From NCBI RefSeq assembly GCF_963675905.1, contig NZ_OY780936.1:620001-684000 (forward strand): a DNA stretch of 64,000 bases. The letters run 5' to 3'. The position numbers and the translations under genes were made by a program. The notes under the pieces were generated by a model that did no database searches, was not told the DNA's origin, and saw nothing but the letters and a program-made list of their open reading frames with translations. The stretch comes from an uncultured Bacteroides sp. GTDB lineage: Bacteria > Bacteroidota > Bacteroidia > Bacteroidales > Bacteroidaceae. The stretch's first letter is position 1. The number at the start of each line of letters is the position of its first letter. Shown here in pieces: positions 53,666-63,147 of the stretch.

Positions 53666-56600
53666 ATGTATATGAAAAAAGTAATGATACTGATTGCTGC
53701 AATGCAAATAATTTCCGGATTTTCATTGTATGCTCAGAAAAAAGAAAAAATAAACGATTCCAATTCACCTCTTCATTTATTGCAACCTGCTTACAAAGTT
53801 CCATACGGCGAACTTTCAACCGGGGCAATAAAAAAAGATCTTTCCCGTGTTCTTACTTATCTGGAAACTGAAACTCCAGCGCGGGTTATTGATAAAAACA
53901 CGCAAAAAACTATAACCGATTATAGTAAAATTGATGAGAATGCTCAGTTAGATAAAGGAGCTTTCAGACTTGCCAGCTATGAGTGGGGAGTAACTTATGC
54001 TGCAATGCTTGATGCTGGTCTGGCTACAGGTGATAGTCGCTTTTCCGACTATGTTTATAATCGATTCCGCTTTTTATCTGAAGTAGCTCCATCTTTTAAA
54101 AAAGTATTGGAAAATACTGGATCAACAGATCCTCAGATGAGACAAATCCTTGCTCCTCATGCTCTTGATGATGCAGGAGCTATGTGTGCGGCTATGATTA
54201 AAGCCAGCAGACTGAATGCTTCATTACAGCTTAATCCATTGATCAACAATTACATGAATTACATAATGTATCATGAATATCGTCTTTCTGATGGAACCTT
54301 TGCTCGTAATCGTCCTCAGAAGAATACGCTTTGGCTGGACGATATGTTTATGTCTGTGCCTGCTATTGCTCAAATGGGTAAACTTACAGGAGAGGTGAAA
54401 TACTATAATGAAGCAGTAAAACAGATTCTGCAATTTTCATCACGAATGTTTGTCAAAGAGAAAGGACTTTATCGTCATGGTTGGGTAGAGGGTATGAAGC
54501 AGCATCCTTCTTTTCATTGGGCAAGAGCTAACGGATGGGCTTTACTTACATTAGTAGAGACACTAGATGTGTTGCCTCAGTCTCATCCTCAGTATAATGC
54601 AATAATCGAACAATTGCAAGCTCATATAGCTGGTTTGGCTGCATGTCAATCAGGTGAAGGTTTCTGGCACCAGCTTCTGGATAGAAATGATTCTTATCTG
54701 GAAACTTCTGCTACTGCAATATACGTTTATTGTATAGCTCATGCTATAAATAGGGGATGGGTAGATGCTGTGGCTTATGGCCCGGTTGCTCAACTTGGAT
54801 GGCATGCTATTTCTACAAAGATTAATGCACAAGGTGAAGTTGAAGGTACGTGTGTAGGTACAGGTATGGGATTTGATCCGGCATATTACTGTTATCGTCC
54901 GGTAAATACATTCGCAGCTCATGGTTACGGACCAGTTATATGGGCTGGTGCAGAAATGATTAAACTTTTGAATAGTCAGTATCCAAGAATGAATGATAGT
55001 GCGGTACAATATTATACAACTCCACAGAATACAACTTCTCCAATTTTTAGTGCAGATGCAAATGTAGGACGGCCTGAAACAATTATTGCTGGCAGTAGCA
55101 GAAAAACTGAAAATGCTCCGGTTATATTTGTAATTGGTGATTCAACAGCGAAAAATGGTCAGGGAAAAGGTGATGGCGACATGTGGGGATGGGCTGCTTT
55201 TCTGGATAATTTCTTTGATACTAATAAAATTACAGTAGAGAATCATGCCCTTGGTGGAATGAGCAGCCGTACTTTTCTAACAGCTGGTTTATGGGAAAAG
55301 GTTCTTTCAGGTATTAAGAAAGGAGATTATCTTATTATTCAGTTTGGTCATAATGATGGTGGCCCGTTGAATACCGGTCGTGCCCGTGCTTCTTTGAAAG
55401 GTAGTGGTGAAGATTCAGAAACTGTAATAATGGAACGTACCGGAGGTCCTGAAGAGGTGTTTACTTTTGGACATTATCTGCGTTTGTATATTCGCCAGGC
55501 AAAAGCACATGGTGCTATACCTATTGTACTTTCTCATACTCCAGGTAATAGATGGACAGGAGAAAAGATGGATCGTTGCAACGAAACTTATGGTAAATGG
55601 TCAAAAGAGGTTGCAGAACAAGAAGGCGCATTTTATATTGACGTGAATGATCGCAGTGCCCGTAAGTTCGAGTCTCTTGGAATAGAGAAAACAAAAACTT
55701 ATTATAAAGATAATGTTCATACTACTTTTGATGGAGCTATTTTAAATGCAAAGTCAGCTGTTGAAGGGTTACTTGATTTACCAAACTGCCCTTTAAATCA
55801 ATACATAAATAAGTCAGCTTTATCTAAAGATTATAAAGCTGCTGATAAACCATTATTCAGAGATCCGGTTTTTGATGGAGCTGCAGATCCTATTGTTGTA
55901 TGGAATAAACAGGAACAAAAATGGTTTATGTTCTATACAAATAGACGGGCAAATATGACTAATAGCAAGGGTGTTGACTGGGTGCATGGAACTCCGATCG
56001 GCATTGCAGAATCAGCAGATGGCACATCATGGAAGTATCGTGGAACAGCCAATATTAATTATGGCTCAAAAGATGTAACTTACTGGGCTCCGGATATTGT
56101 TGAGAACAATGGAATTTATCACATGTTCCTTACTGTTGTTCCCGGTATATTTACAGACTGGAAGCATGAAAGAGAGATTGTTCATCTAACAAGTTCAAAC
56201 CTGATAGACTGGAAGTTTGTGTCTAAATTATCTTTAGCTTCGGATAAAGTAATTGATGCCTGTATTGTTAAAGCTCCAGATGGAATGTGGCGTATGTATT
56301 ACAACAATGAAAAAGATCATAAATCTATTTATAACGCACAAAGCAAGGATCTGAATATATGGGAAAATAAAGGAAAAGTTATTGGCGATCGTGCAGGTGA
56401 GGGTCCTAAGGTTTTTGCATGGAAAGGAAAGTATTTTATGATTGTAGATAACTGGAACGGACAGGCTGTTTATTCATCAGATGATATGGAGAATTGGAGA
56501 CGTCAGGAGCATAATATTCTTAAAGAACCAGGTAAAGGAATTGATGATGGAACAAATGGTTTGCATGCAGATGTGGTTGTGAACAATGGTAATGCGTATA

Positions 56601-56758
56601 TTTTCTATTTCACACATCCGGGAAGAGTTGCTACTCCATCCGGTAAATTGGATAATTACGATACCAGACGCAGTTCCGTTCAGGTAGGAAAACTAGAATA
56701 TGAAAATGGAGAAATAAAGTGTGACAGAGATAAACCTGTTTACATTAACCTAAGATAA
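53666..56758 (+). CDS. Trimodular GH105-CE12-GH43-like fusion enzyme
   Basis: One uninterrupted 1030-residue frame (signal peptide about 1-23, SLYAQ) carries three modules. Residues about 40-440 are a GH105-like (alpha/alpha)6 barrel (LDDMFMSVPAIAQMG, HWARANGWALLTLVE, LETSATAIYVYCIAHAI). Residues about 486-725 are a CE12 esterase (VIGDSTAKNGQG with Ser493, IQFGHNDGGP, DNVHTTFDGA). Residues about 745-1030 form a GH43-like propeller (FDGAADPIVVWN, YWAPDIVENNG, VIDACIVKAPDG, GEGPKVF). The set would de-acetylate and remove unsaturated uronate and a side sugar in one protein. ATG 53672 is an alternative start. Rhamnose mutarotase follows 24 bp downstream. Confidence 0.88.
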   Translation: MYMKKVMILIAAMQIISGFSLYAQKKEKINDSNSPLHLLQPAYKVPYGELSTGAIKKDLSRVLTYLETETPARVIDKNTQKTITDYSKIDENAQLDKGAFRLASYEWGVTYAAMLDAGLATGDSRFSDYVYNRFRFLSEVAPSFKKVLENTGSTDPQMRQILAPHALDDAGAMCAAMIKASRLNASLQLNPLINNYMNYIMYHEYRLSDGTFARNRPQKNTLWLDDMFMSVPAIAQMGKLTGEVKYYNEAVKQILQFSSRMFVKEKGLYRHGWVEGMKQHPSFHWARANGWALLTLVETLDVLPQSHPQYNAIIEQLQAHIAGLAACQSGEGFWHQLLDRNDSYLETSATAIYVYCIAHAINRGWVDAVAYGPVAQLGWHAISTKINAQGEVEGTCVGTGMGFDPAYYCYRPVNTFAAHGYGPVIWAGAEMIKLLNSQYPRMNDSAVQYYTTPQNTTSPIFSADANVGRPETIIAGSSRKTENAPVIFVIGDSTAKNGQGKGDGDMWGWAAFLDNFFDTNKITVENHALGGMSSRTFLTAGLWEKVLSGIKKGDYLIIQFGHNDGGPLNTGRARASLKGSGEDSETVIMERTGGPEEVFTFGHYLRLYIRQAKAHGAIPIVLSHTPGNRWTGEKMDRCNETYGKWSKEVAEQEGAFYIDVNDRSARKFESLGIEKTKTYYKDNVHTTFDGAILNAKSAVEGLLDLPNCPLNQYINKSALSKDYKAADKPLFRDPVFDGAADPIVVWNKQEQKWFMFYTNRRANMTNSKGVDWVHGTPIGIAESADGTSWKYRGTANINYGSKDVTYWAPDIVENNGIYHMFLTVVPGIFTDWKHEREIVHLTSSNLIDWKFVSKLSLASDKVIDACIVKAPDGMWRMYYNNEKDHKSIYNAQSKDLNIWENKGKVIGDRAGEGPKVFAWKGKYFMIVDNWNGQAVYSSDDMENWRRQEHNILKEPGKGIDDGTNGLHADVVVNNGNAYIFYFTHPGRVATPSGKLDNYDTRRSSVQVGKLEYENGEIKCDRDKPVYINLR

Positions 56759-56782
56759 AAACAAATTAAAAAGAAAAACACA

Positions 56783-57094
56783 ATGAAAAGAGAAGCTTTT
56801 AAAATGTATCTGAAGCCTGGCTTCGAAGAAGAGTACGAAAAAAGACACGCAGCTATTTGGCCTGAGTTGAAAAAAATGCTTCAGGAAGGAGGCGTTTCAG
56901 ATTATTCGATTTATTGGGATAAGGATACAAATATTCTTTTTGCATGTCAAAAAACAGAAGGTGATAGCTCACAAGATCAGGGAGATAACCCGATAGTTCA
57001 GAAATGGTGGGATTACATGGCCGATATTATGGATACAAATCCTGATAATTCTCCAGTTTCAATACCTCTGAAGGAAGTCTTTCACATGGATTGA
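56783..57094 (+). CDS. rhaM: L-rhamnose mutarotase
   Basis: The 103-residue cytoplasmic protein has the family start REAFKMYLKPGFEEEYEKRHAAIWPEL with the key His, and the C-terminal pattern WWDYMADIMDTNPDNSPVS ending near a conserved Trp pair. It interconverts alpha and beta anomers of L-rhamnose. It is the only rhamnose-metabolism gene in the window and sits at the end of the PL11/fusion operon, in line with release of rhamnose from rhamnogalacturonan. Confidence 0.92.
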   Translation: MKREAFKMYLKPGFEEEYEKRHAAIWPELKKMLQEGGVSDYSIYWDKDTNILFACQKTEGDSSQDQGDNPIVQKWWDYMADIMDTNPDNSPVSIPLKEVFHMD

Positions 57095-57192
57095 TATTGT
57101 ATTTTAGATGAAGTTTGTTAATAATACGATTTTAGACTTTTACTTTCTGAAAAGATTTATATTGTTAGGCAAAAGCGAATGATTATTTTTTA

Positions 57193-57200
57193 TACTTTTG
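57193..57200 (+). promoter_or_regulatory. Promoter -7 box of the hybrid two-component gene
   Basis: TACTTTTG fits TAnnTTTG 29 bp before ATG 57230; the -33 match is weak. Confidence 0.45.
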
Positions 57201-57229
57201 CTTAGCAATATAATCTTAATGTTTCTAAC

Positions 57230-60200
57230 ATGAAAAAGCAATTCCTTTTTTTACTACTTTTCTTATTCTTTATACTGCGTTCTTTTGCGTCAATAGAAAT
57301 ACGCTCCAAACAAATTACTACAAGTAATGGCTTAGCTAACAATTCTGTCCGATATATTTTTCAGGATAGTAAAGGCTTTATTTGGATGGGTACTCTTAAT
57401 GGCTTATGCCGTTATGATGGAAACTCATTTCTAACCTTTAAACCACAGTTTGGAAATAATCTCTCTTTGGTAGACCATCGGATTTATGATCTGGAAGAAG
57501 ATAAAAATGGTTTCTTATGGATAAATACTTCTGCAGAACTTTATAGTTGCTATGATTTAAAGCACGATTGCTTTGTTGATTTCACCGGAAAGGGAGAATT
57601 AAAACAAAGCTATTCTAAAAAGTATATTGCTAAAAACGGAGATGTATGGTTATGGCATTCCGGAAACGGTTGCAGACAGGTGAAATATGAAAATGGCGCT
57701 TTCACATCTGTTACTTATAAGAAAAAGAATGGAAACCTGACAAGTGATTTGGTCGTATTTGTTTCTGAAGATTCAAGAGGAAATATATGGATTGGAACAC
57801 AGCGTGGGCTTACAAAAGTAACCGGGGGGAGTAGCACTGTAGTAGATCGCAGTAGATCGTATTTCAAGTTGTCAACTTATAAAGGACAAACTTATTTTAT
57901 AACTGACAGAAATGAAATTCTTTGGTATAATCCTGTCAGTAATAAGTTGCAATCTATTGCTTCGTCTTCTCTTGTCGAAGGAATTGCAACTCCTACCGGC
58001 TGTCTCGAATTAAAAAACGAATGGATAATCTTTACCAGCAATGGTATTTATGTTTTTAATTTTGATACCAAAAAATTATATAAGAATAATAGTTTATTTA
58101 ATGAAACAATTCTTTCGGGTTCTACTCTGACCGATAATAAAGGTAACTGCTGGATATATAACCATACAGGTAAAGTGTGGTATATTAATGTTCGCACAAA
58201 AAGAGTAAAAAGCTTCCAGCTTATTCCACAAAATAAAATAAACTATATCGATAATGAACGATACCATTTTGTACAGGATTCCAGAAATATAATATGGATA
58301 TCAACTTATGGTAATGGCTTATTTGCTTATAATATAGCAAAGGATGAATTAGATCATTTTACTTCTAATATTAATGGCTTTAGTCATATAAGTTCTGATT
58401 TTCTTCAGTATGTTATGGAAGATAAATCCGGTGAGATCTGGGTGAGCTCTGAATTTGCCGGACTTTCTAAAATTACAGTCCTGAATGAAAGTACCAACCG
58501 TATTTATCCGGAAGATAAATCTTTGTCCGACCGCTCAAATACTATTCGAATGATATCGAAGATGAATAACGGAGATATTTGGATAGGTACCAGAAAAGGA
58601 TCTGTTTATGTTTACGACTCTCATTTAAATATGAAGTTGGTAATGCATAATTTTCATACAAACATTTACGCAGTCAAAGAAGATGCTTCAGGGAAATTAT
58701 GGGTTGGAAGCCGGGGAGACGGATTATGTATTGATAACGTTTGGTATAAACATGATTCAAATAATCCTAATTCAATTTCTGAGAATAATATCTTTGCTAT
58801 ATTAAAAGACAGTAAAAAAAGAATGTGGATTGCTACATTTGGTGGAGGACTTGATTTGGCTGTGCCACAGAATGGAAAGTATATTTTTAAGCATTTCTTA
58901 AATCAGTTCTATGGTCAGAAGCAGGTTAGAGTTCTTTTACAAGATCGAAATGGAATGATTTGGATGGGAACCAGTGCCGGTGTTTATGTTTTTAACCCCG
59001 ATTTACTAATAAAGAATCCAAGAGCTTATTATACCTTCAACTATAATAATGGCAAGCTGAAGAGTAACGAAATACGTTCCATTATGGAAGATAAGAATGG
59101 ACGTATATGGATTGGAACTTCGGGTGCCGGATTTAGTACTTGTCAGTTAAGCAAAGATTATCAATCGATCGTTTTTGATCATTATACAACCCAGAACGGA
59201 TTGGTGAATGATGTTGTTCAGTCAATAAACGAGGATAAAACCGGGAATTTGTGGATTGCTACAGAATATGGAATGTCTAAGTTTTATCCGAAAACAAAGA
59301 TTTTTGAGAATTATTTCTTCTCAAGTTATGCGTTAGGCAATGTTTATGGTGAAAACAGTACCAGTACATGTGCTGATGGAAAACTTATTTTTGGAACAAA
59401 TTATGGCTTATTACTATTCGATTCCAGAAAGATAAAAAGACCTTTTACTTCTTCTCCGGTTGTATTTACCAGTCTTAAGATTAATGGTATTAATGTTAGT
59501 CCGGAAGATCAGGATTCTCCATTGAAACAATCAATATCTTATTCAGATAAGATAAAGCTGAACTATTCTCAGAATTCTTTTGTGCTCGATTTTTCTTCAT
59601 TTAATTTCTATGAATCAGAGCTTACAAGATATTCATATAAGCTTGAAAATTATGATAAAGATTGGAGTGTGCCTACATCTTTGAACTTTGCTGCATACAA
59701 AAATCTGCCTCCGGGTGAATACCTATTAAAGGTAAAAGTATGTAATGGTTCGGGTGTGTGGGATTCCCGGATAACAACGCTCGAGATTGAAATTGCTCCA
59801 CCTTTTTGGCGCACTACATGGGCTTTCCTCATTTATATTATTGTTTTTGGAGCAGCTTTATATTTTGCTTATAAAATAGCACGCGACTTTACACGACTTC
59901 ATAATAAAATTCAGGTCGAAAAACAACTTACAGATTATAAACTGGTATTCTTTACCAATATCTCTCATGAATTCCGTACACCGCTAACTCTTATAAAAGG
60001 AGCCTTGGAAAGAATTCAGCGTATGGAGCATGTTCCTGGTGAATTAGAACATCCATTGCAAACAATGGAGAAAAGTACAAACCGTATGGTTCGATTAATT
60101 GATCAGTTACTCGAATTCAGAAAGATGCAGAATAATAAACTGGCACTCTCATTGGATAATACAGATGTTATTGCATTTATATATGAAATATTCTTGAGTT

Positions 60201-61483
60201 TTAATGACACCTCGGAATCAAAGAATATGGATTTTCAGTTTAATTCATCAGTAGATTCCTGCAAGATGTTTATTGATAAGGAAAAACTTGATAAGATAGT
60301 CTATAATTTGCTTTCAAATGCCTTTAAATATACACCTTCCAAGGGAAAAGTGAGTTTGATTGTTACAGTAGATAATGAGAAGAATAATCTTCTTATACAA
60401 GTTAAAGATTCAGGTGTAGGTATCCCTAAGGAGAAACGTACAGAACTATTTAATCGTTTTATGCAAAGTAATTTCTCGGGTAACAGTATTGGTATAGGTC
60501 TTCATTTGGTTCATGAGCTGGTAGGAGTGCATAAAGGCACAATCTGGTATGAAGAAAATGTAGGTGGCGGGTCTGTATTTAATGTAACTCTGCCTTTGGA
60601 TGAGAAAGTTTATAATGAAACAGACTTCCTGATTCCTAATAATGTGTTATTGAAAGAAGAGCATATCATGAATAATGTGAAGCTCACAGCTCAGGAATCT
60701 CAGGAAATGGCGGCTGTAGCTCCTTTAAATAATTACAAAATACTTATTATTGAGGATGACAACGATGTACGTCAGTTCTTAAAAGAAGAAATCGGTGTTT
60801 ATTTTGAAGTTGAAACTGCCGAAGATGGTCTTGCCGGAATTGAAAAGCTGCAAGAATATGATGCAGATTTAATTGTGTGTGACGTGTTAATGCCGAGAAT
60901 GAATGGATATGAAGTTACAAAGAAACTGAAAGAAAATTTGCAGACCAGTCACATTCCTATTATTTTGCTTACAGCATTAGGTACTCCCGAAAATCATTTA
61001 GAGGGAATTGAAAGTGGTGCTGATGCCTACATATCTAAACCTTTCAGCGTTAAATTACTATTAACTCGTATAACTAAGCTGATTGAGCAGCGTGAAAAAC
61101 TTAGAAATAAGTTTTCAAGTGAACCTGGAGTAAAGCGTCCAGCCATCTGTTCTACAGACAGAGATAAAGAATTTATTGACAAACTACACGAAATACTTGA
61201 GAGAGAAATTGCAAATGCTGAGTTCTCAGTTGATGATTTTGCTGCAAAAATGAAATTAGGTAGAACGGTATTCTATAAAAAGGTAAAGGGTATTACAGGA
61301 TATTCTCCAAATGAATACCTTCGGATTATTCGTATGAAGAAAGCTGCGGAATTACTTATCTCTACAAACCTGACTGTAGCCGAAGTGTCTTATAAAGTGG
61401 GGATTAACGATCCTTTCTACTTTAGTAAATGCTTTAAATCCCAGTTTGGCGTGGCACCTTCTATTTATCAAAAGCAAGGCTAA
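57230..61483 (+). CDS. Hybrid two-component system regulator (HTCS)
   Basis: A 1417-residue protein combines sensor and regulator. After a signal peptide (about 1-21) come some 14 two-component propeller repeats (for example NGLANNSVRYIFQDSKGFIW, DSRGNIWIGTQRGL), a Y_Y_Y domain (about 773-853), a transmembrane helix (about 862-884), HisKA with ISHEFRTPLTLIKG (about 910), HATPase (NLLSNAFKYTP), a receiver (IIEDDNDVRQF at about 1173, Asp in VCDVLMPRMNG) and an AraC HTH (about 1317-1417). Such proteins bind an oligosaccharide in the periplasm and activate the adjacent PUL. It directly follows the rhamnogalacturonan cluster and is its likely regulator. Confidence 0.95.
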   Translation: MKKQFLFLLLFLFFILRSFASIEIRSKQITTSNGLANNSVRYIFQDSKGFIWMGTLNGLCRYDGNSFLTFKPQFGNNLSLVDHRIYDLEEDKNGFLWINTSAELYSCYDLKHDCFVDFTGKGELKQSYSKKYIAKNGDVWLWHSGNGCRQVKYENGAFTSVTYKKKNGNLTSDLVVFVSEDSRGNIWIGTQRGLTKVTGGSSTVVDRSRSYFKLSTYKGQTYFITDRNEILWYNPVSNKLQSIASSSLVEGIATPTGCLELKNEWIIFTSNGIYVFNFDTKKLYKNNSLFNETILSGSTLTDNKGNCWIYNHTGKVWYINVRTKRVKSFQLIPQNKINYIDNERYHFVQDSRNIIWISTYGNGLFAYNIAKDELDHFTSNINGFSHISSDFLQYVMEDKSGEIWVSSEFAGLSKITVLNESTNRIYPEDKSLSDRSNTIRMISKMNNGDIWIGTRKGSVYVYDSHLNMKLVMHNFHTNIYAVKEDASGKLWVGSRGDGLCIDNVWYKHDSNNPNSISENNIFAILKDSKKRMWIATFGGGLDLAVPQNGKYIFKHFLNQFYGQKQVRVLLQDRNGMIWMGTSAGVYVFNPDLLIKNPRAYYTFNYNNGKLKSNEIRSIMEDKNGRIWIGTSGAGFSTCQLSKDYQSIVFDHYTTQNGLVNDVVQSINEDKTGNLWIATEYGMSKFYPKTKIFENYFFSSYALGNVYGENSTSTCADGKLIFGTNYGLLLFDSRKIKRPFTSSPVVFTSLKINGINVSPEDQDSPLKQSISYSDKIKLNYSQNSFVLDFSSFNFYESELTRYSYKLENYDKDWSVPTSLNFAAYKNLPPGEYLLKVKVCNGSGVWDSRITTLEIEIAPPFWRTTWAFLIYIIVFGAALYFAYKIARDFTRLHNKIQVEKQLTDYKLVFFTNISHEFRTPLTLIKGALERIQRMEHVPGELEHPLQTMEKSTNRMVRLIDQLLEFRKMQNNKLALSLDNTDVIAFIYEIFLSFNDTSESKNMDFQFNSSVDSCKMFIDKEKLDKIVYNLLSNAFKYTPSKGKVSLIVTVDNEKNNLLIQVKDSGVGIPKEKRTELFNRFMQSNFSGNSIGIGLHLVHELVGVHKGTIWYEENVGGGSVFNVTLPLDEKVYNETDFLIPNNVLLKEEHIMNNVKLTAQESQEMAAVAPLNNYKILIIEDDNDVRQFLKEEIGVYFEVETAEDGLAGIEKLQEYDADLIVCDVLMPRMNGYEVTKKLKENLQTSHIPIILLTALGTPENHLEGIESGADAYISKPFSVKLLLTRITKLIEQREKLRNKFSSEPGVKRPAICSTDRDKEFIDKLHEILEREIANAEFSVDDFAAKMKLGRTVFYKKVKGITGYSPNEYLRIIRMKKAAELLISTNLTVAEVSYKVGINDPFYFSKCFKSQFGVAPSIYQKQG

Positions 61484-61505
61484 ATAAAAAAATAATTCAA
61501 AATTC

Positions 61506-61566
61506 TTTGGTAGATTCAGAAATGTTTCTACCTTTGCAATTGTCATAAGATTGTAATGAATACAAT
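61506..61566 (+). promoter_or_regulatory. Promoter and possible operator of the PerR-like/rubrerythrin operon
   Basis: TTTG 61506-61509 and TACCTTTG 61529-61536, 19 bp apart, fit the consensus. An inverted repeat ATTGTA-ATGAA-TACAAT lies at 61550-61566, just after the expected start of transcription, where a Fur/PerR protein could act on its own operon. Confidence 0.7.
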
Positions 61567-61589
61567 TTTGGAAATAAAACTAAAAAGAA

Positions 61590-62009
61590 ATGAATGCATA
61601 CGATAAATTAATTACATATAACATTAAGCCATCAGTGCAAAGAATTGCCATAATGGATTATTTGTTGAAACATCGTACGCACCCTAGTGCTGATGTTGTT
61701 TATTCAGCTCTAAGTAAATCAATACCAACTTTGTCAAAAACAACAGTGTACAACACGCTGAAACTTTTGGCAGAACAAGGAGCTGCATTGATGCTCACTA
61801 TTGATGAAAACAATGTTTGTTTCGACGGTGATACTTCACCTCATTCCCACTTTCTGTGTAAAAAATGTATGAATATTTATGATTTACCTATATCTTCATC
61901 GGAGCAAGAGGTTAGTGGTTTGAACTCCGACGGACATGTTATAACAGAAATACATTACTATTTTAAAGGCATTTGTAAGAATTGCCTAAACGATAAAAAT
62001 ATTGATTAA
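61590..62009 (+). CDS. Fur-family transcriptional regulator, PerR-like
   Basis: A 139-residue Fur protein with winged helix (about 1-80, KTTVYNTLKLLAEQGAALML) and metal domain with CKKCMNIYD and CKNC zinc-site pairs, and a HSHFLCKKC ligand segment. It lies 20 bp before reverse rubrerythrin, the classic partner of PerR peroxide sensors in anaerobes, so a role in peroxide response is inferred. The other Fur protein of the window (6579) has a different context and is not a duplicate of this one. Confidence 0.87.
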   Translation: MNAYDKLITYNIKPSVQRIAIMDYLLKHRTHPSADVVYSALSKSIPTLSKTTVYNTLKLLAEQGAALMLTIDENNVCFDGDTSPHSHFLCKKCMNIYDLPISSSEQEVSGLNSDGHVITEIHYYFKGICKNCLNDKNID

Positions 62010-62029
62010 CTCATTAAAACACAACGAAA

Positions 62030-62578
62030 ATGAAAAAATTTAGATGTACAGTTTGCGGTTACGTTCATGAAGGTGATTCAGCTCCAGAAAAATGCCCATT
62101 ATGCAAGGCTCCTGCTAGCAAGTTTGTAGAAGTAGAAGAAACTGTAGGTGCTTTAACTTTTGCTGACGAGCATGTTGTTGGTGTAGCAAAAGGTTGCGAC
62201 GAAGAAATGATTAAAGACCTTAACAATCATTTCATGGGAGAATGTACAGAAGTTGGTATGTACTTGGCTATGAGTCGCCAGGCTGATCGTGAAGGATATC
62301 CTGAAATTGCTGAAGCTTTTAAAAGATATGCATGGGAAGAAGCTGAACATGCTTCAAAATTTGCGGAATTGCTAGGTGATGTTGTTTGGGATACTAAAAC
62401 AAACTTACAGAAACGTAAAGATGCAGAACAAGGCGCTTGCGAAGATAAAAAGCGTATTGCTACACGTGCAAAACAACTAAACTTAGATGCTATTCACGAT
62501 ACTGTTCATGAAATGTGTAAAGACGAAGCTCGTCATGGTAAAGGCTTTGAAGGTTTATATAACAGATACTTCAAATAA
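62030..62578 (+). CDS. rbr: Reverse rubrerythrin (peroxide reductase)
   Basis: The 182-residue protein has the rubredoxin domain first (Cys6, Cys9, Cys22, Cys25 in CTVCGY and CPLC) and the four-helix diiron domain second, the order of reverse rubrerythrins. Diiron ligands are in [10 protein letters not shown], the [13 protein letters not shown] ExxH and [13 protein letters not shown]. It reduces hydrogen peroxide in the cytoplasm with electrons from NAD(P)H via partner proteins. It is the second gene of the PerR-like operon and is followed by a terminator. Confidence 0.93.
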   Translation: MKKFRCTVCGYVHEGDSAPEKCPLCKAPASKFVEVEETVGALTFADEHVVGVAKGCDEEMIKDLNNHFMGECTEVGMYLAMSRQADREGYPEIAEAFKRYAWEEAEHASKFAELLGDVVWDTKTNLQKRKDAEQGACEDKKRIATRAKQLNLDAIHDTVHEMCKDEARHGKGFEGLYNRYFK

Positions 62579-62618
62579 TAACCAGTGCTAATAGATTGCA
62601 TTATAATAGATTTGTTTT

Positions 62619-62657
62619 AAGGTCTACTTCTTATTTATAAAAGGAGTAGACCTTTTT
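62619..62657 (+). terminator. Intrinsic terminator after rubrerythrin
   Basis: AAGGTCTACTTC (62619-62630) pairs with GGAGTAGACCTT (62643-62654, one G-U) and is followed by T. Confidence 0.8.
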
Positions 62658-62763
62658 ATTTTTAGATGTACACTTTTTTGTGATAATCTGTACAGTCTTT
62701 ATTTGTTGTATCCTGATATTTAAGTTTAGCTTAGCTCAATTATTGCACTAAAGATCTGTTTCC

Positions 62764-62794
62764 TTGTAATTCTTAGCTGGATACTTTATTTTTG
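62764..62794 (+). promoter_or_regulatory. Promoter of the YgbA-like gene
   Basis: A near-match -33 box (TTG at 62764-62766) and TATTTTTG at 62787-62794 are spaced by 20 bp, 33 bp before ATG 62828. Confidence 0.5.
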
Positions 62795-62827
62795 CATTTT
62801 ATAAATTCTAAATCAGATAGAGGTTTA

Positions 62828-63121
62828 ATGGGTAAAATTGTTTATGAAAAGAGGATCGTAGAAAAGATGATCCGAATCTATTGCAGGTCGAAGCATGATC
62901 AGGAAGAACTTTGCGATGAATGTAGAGAGTTGCTTGATTATGCTTTGTTGCGGTTAGATAAATGTAAGTATAGAGATAAAAAGGGTGCTTGTGGTAAATG
63001 TACAACCCATTGTTATAAGCCAGTGATGCGGGAAAAAATAAAGAGAGTGATGAAATTCTCCGGTCCCCGAATGCTTTTTCATCACCCTCTCGATGCTTTT
63101 CGTCATCTATTGAATAAATAA
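62828..63121 (+). CDS. YgbA-type (nitrous oxide-stimulated promoter family) protein
   Basis: From ATG 62828 (MGKIVYEKR) the product has 97 residues. The pattern IYCRSKHDQEELCDECRELLDYALLRLDKC, then CGKCTTHCYKP and MREKIKRVMKFSGPRMLFHHP, matches the YgbA_NO family, small Cys-rich proteins that may bind metal or an Fe-S centre. Homologues are induced by nitrosative stress. The context of PerR-like, rubrerythrin and thioredoxins fits stress defence. The biochemical role is not established. Confidence 0.82.
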   Translation: MGKIVYEKRIVEKMIRIYCRSKHDQEELCDECRELLDYALLRLDKCKYRDKKGACGKCTTHCYKPVMREKIKRVMKFSGPRMLFHHPLDAFRHLLNK

Positions 63122-63147
63122 CCTCTTTTATAAATTTACGATACTAT

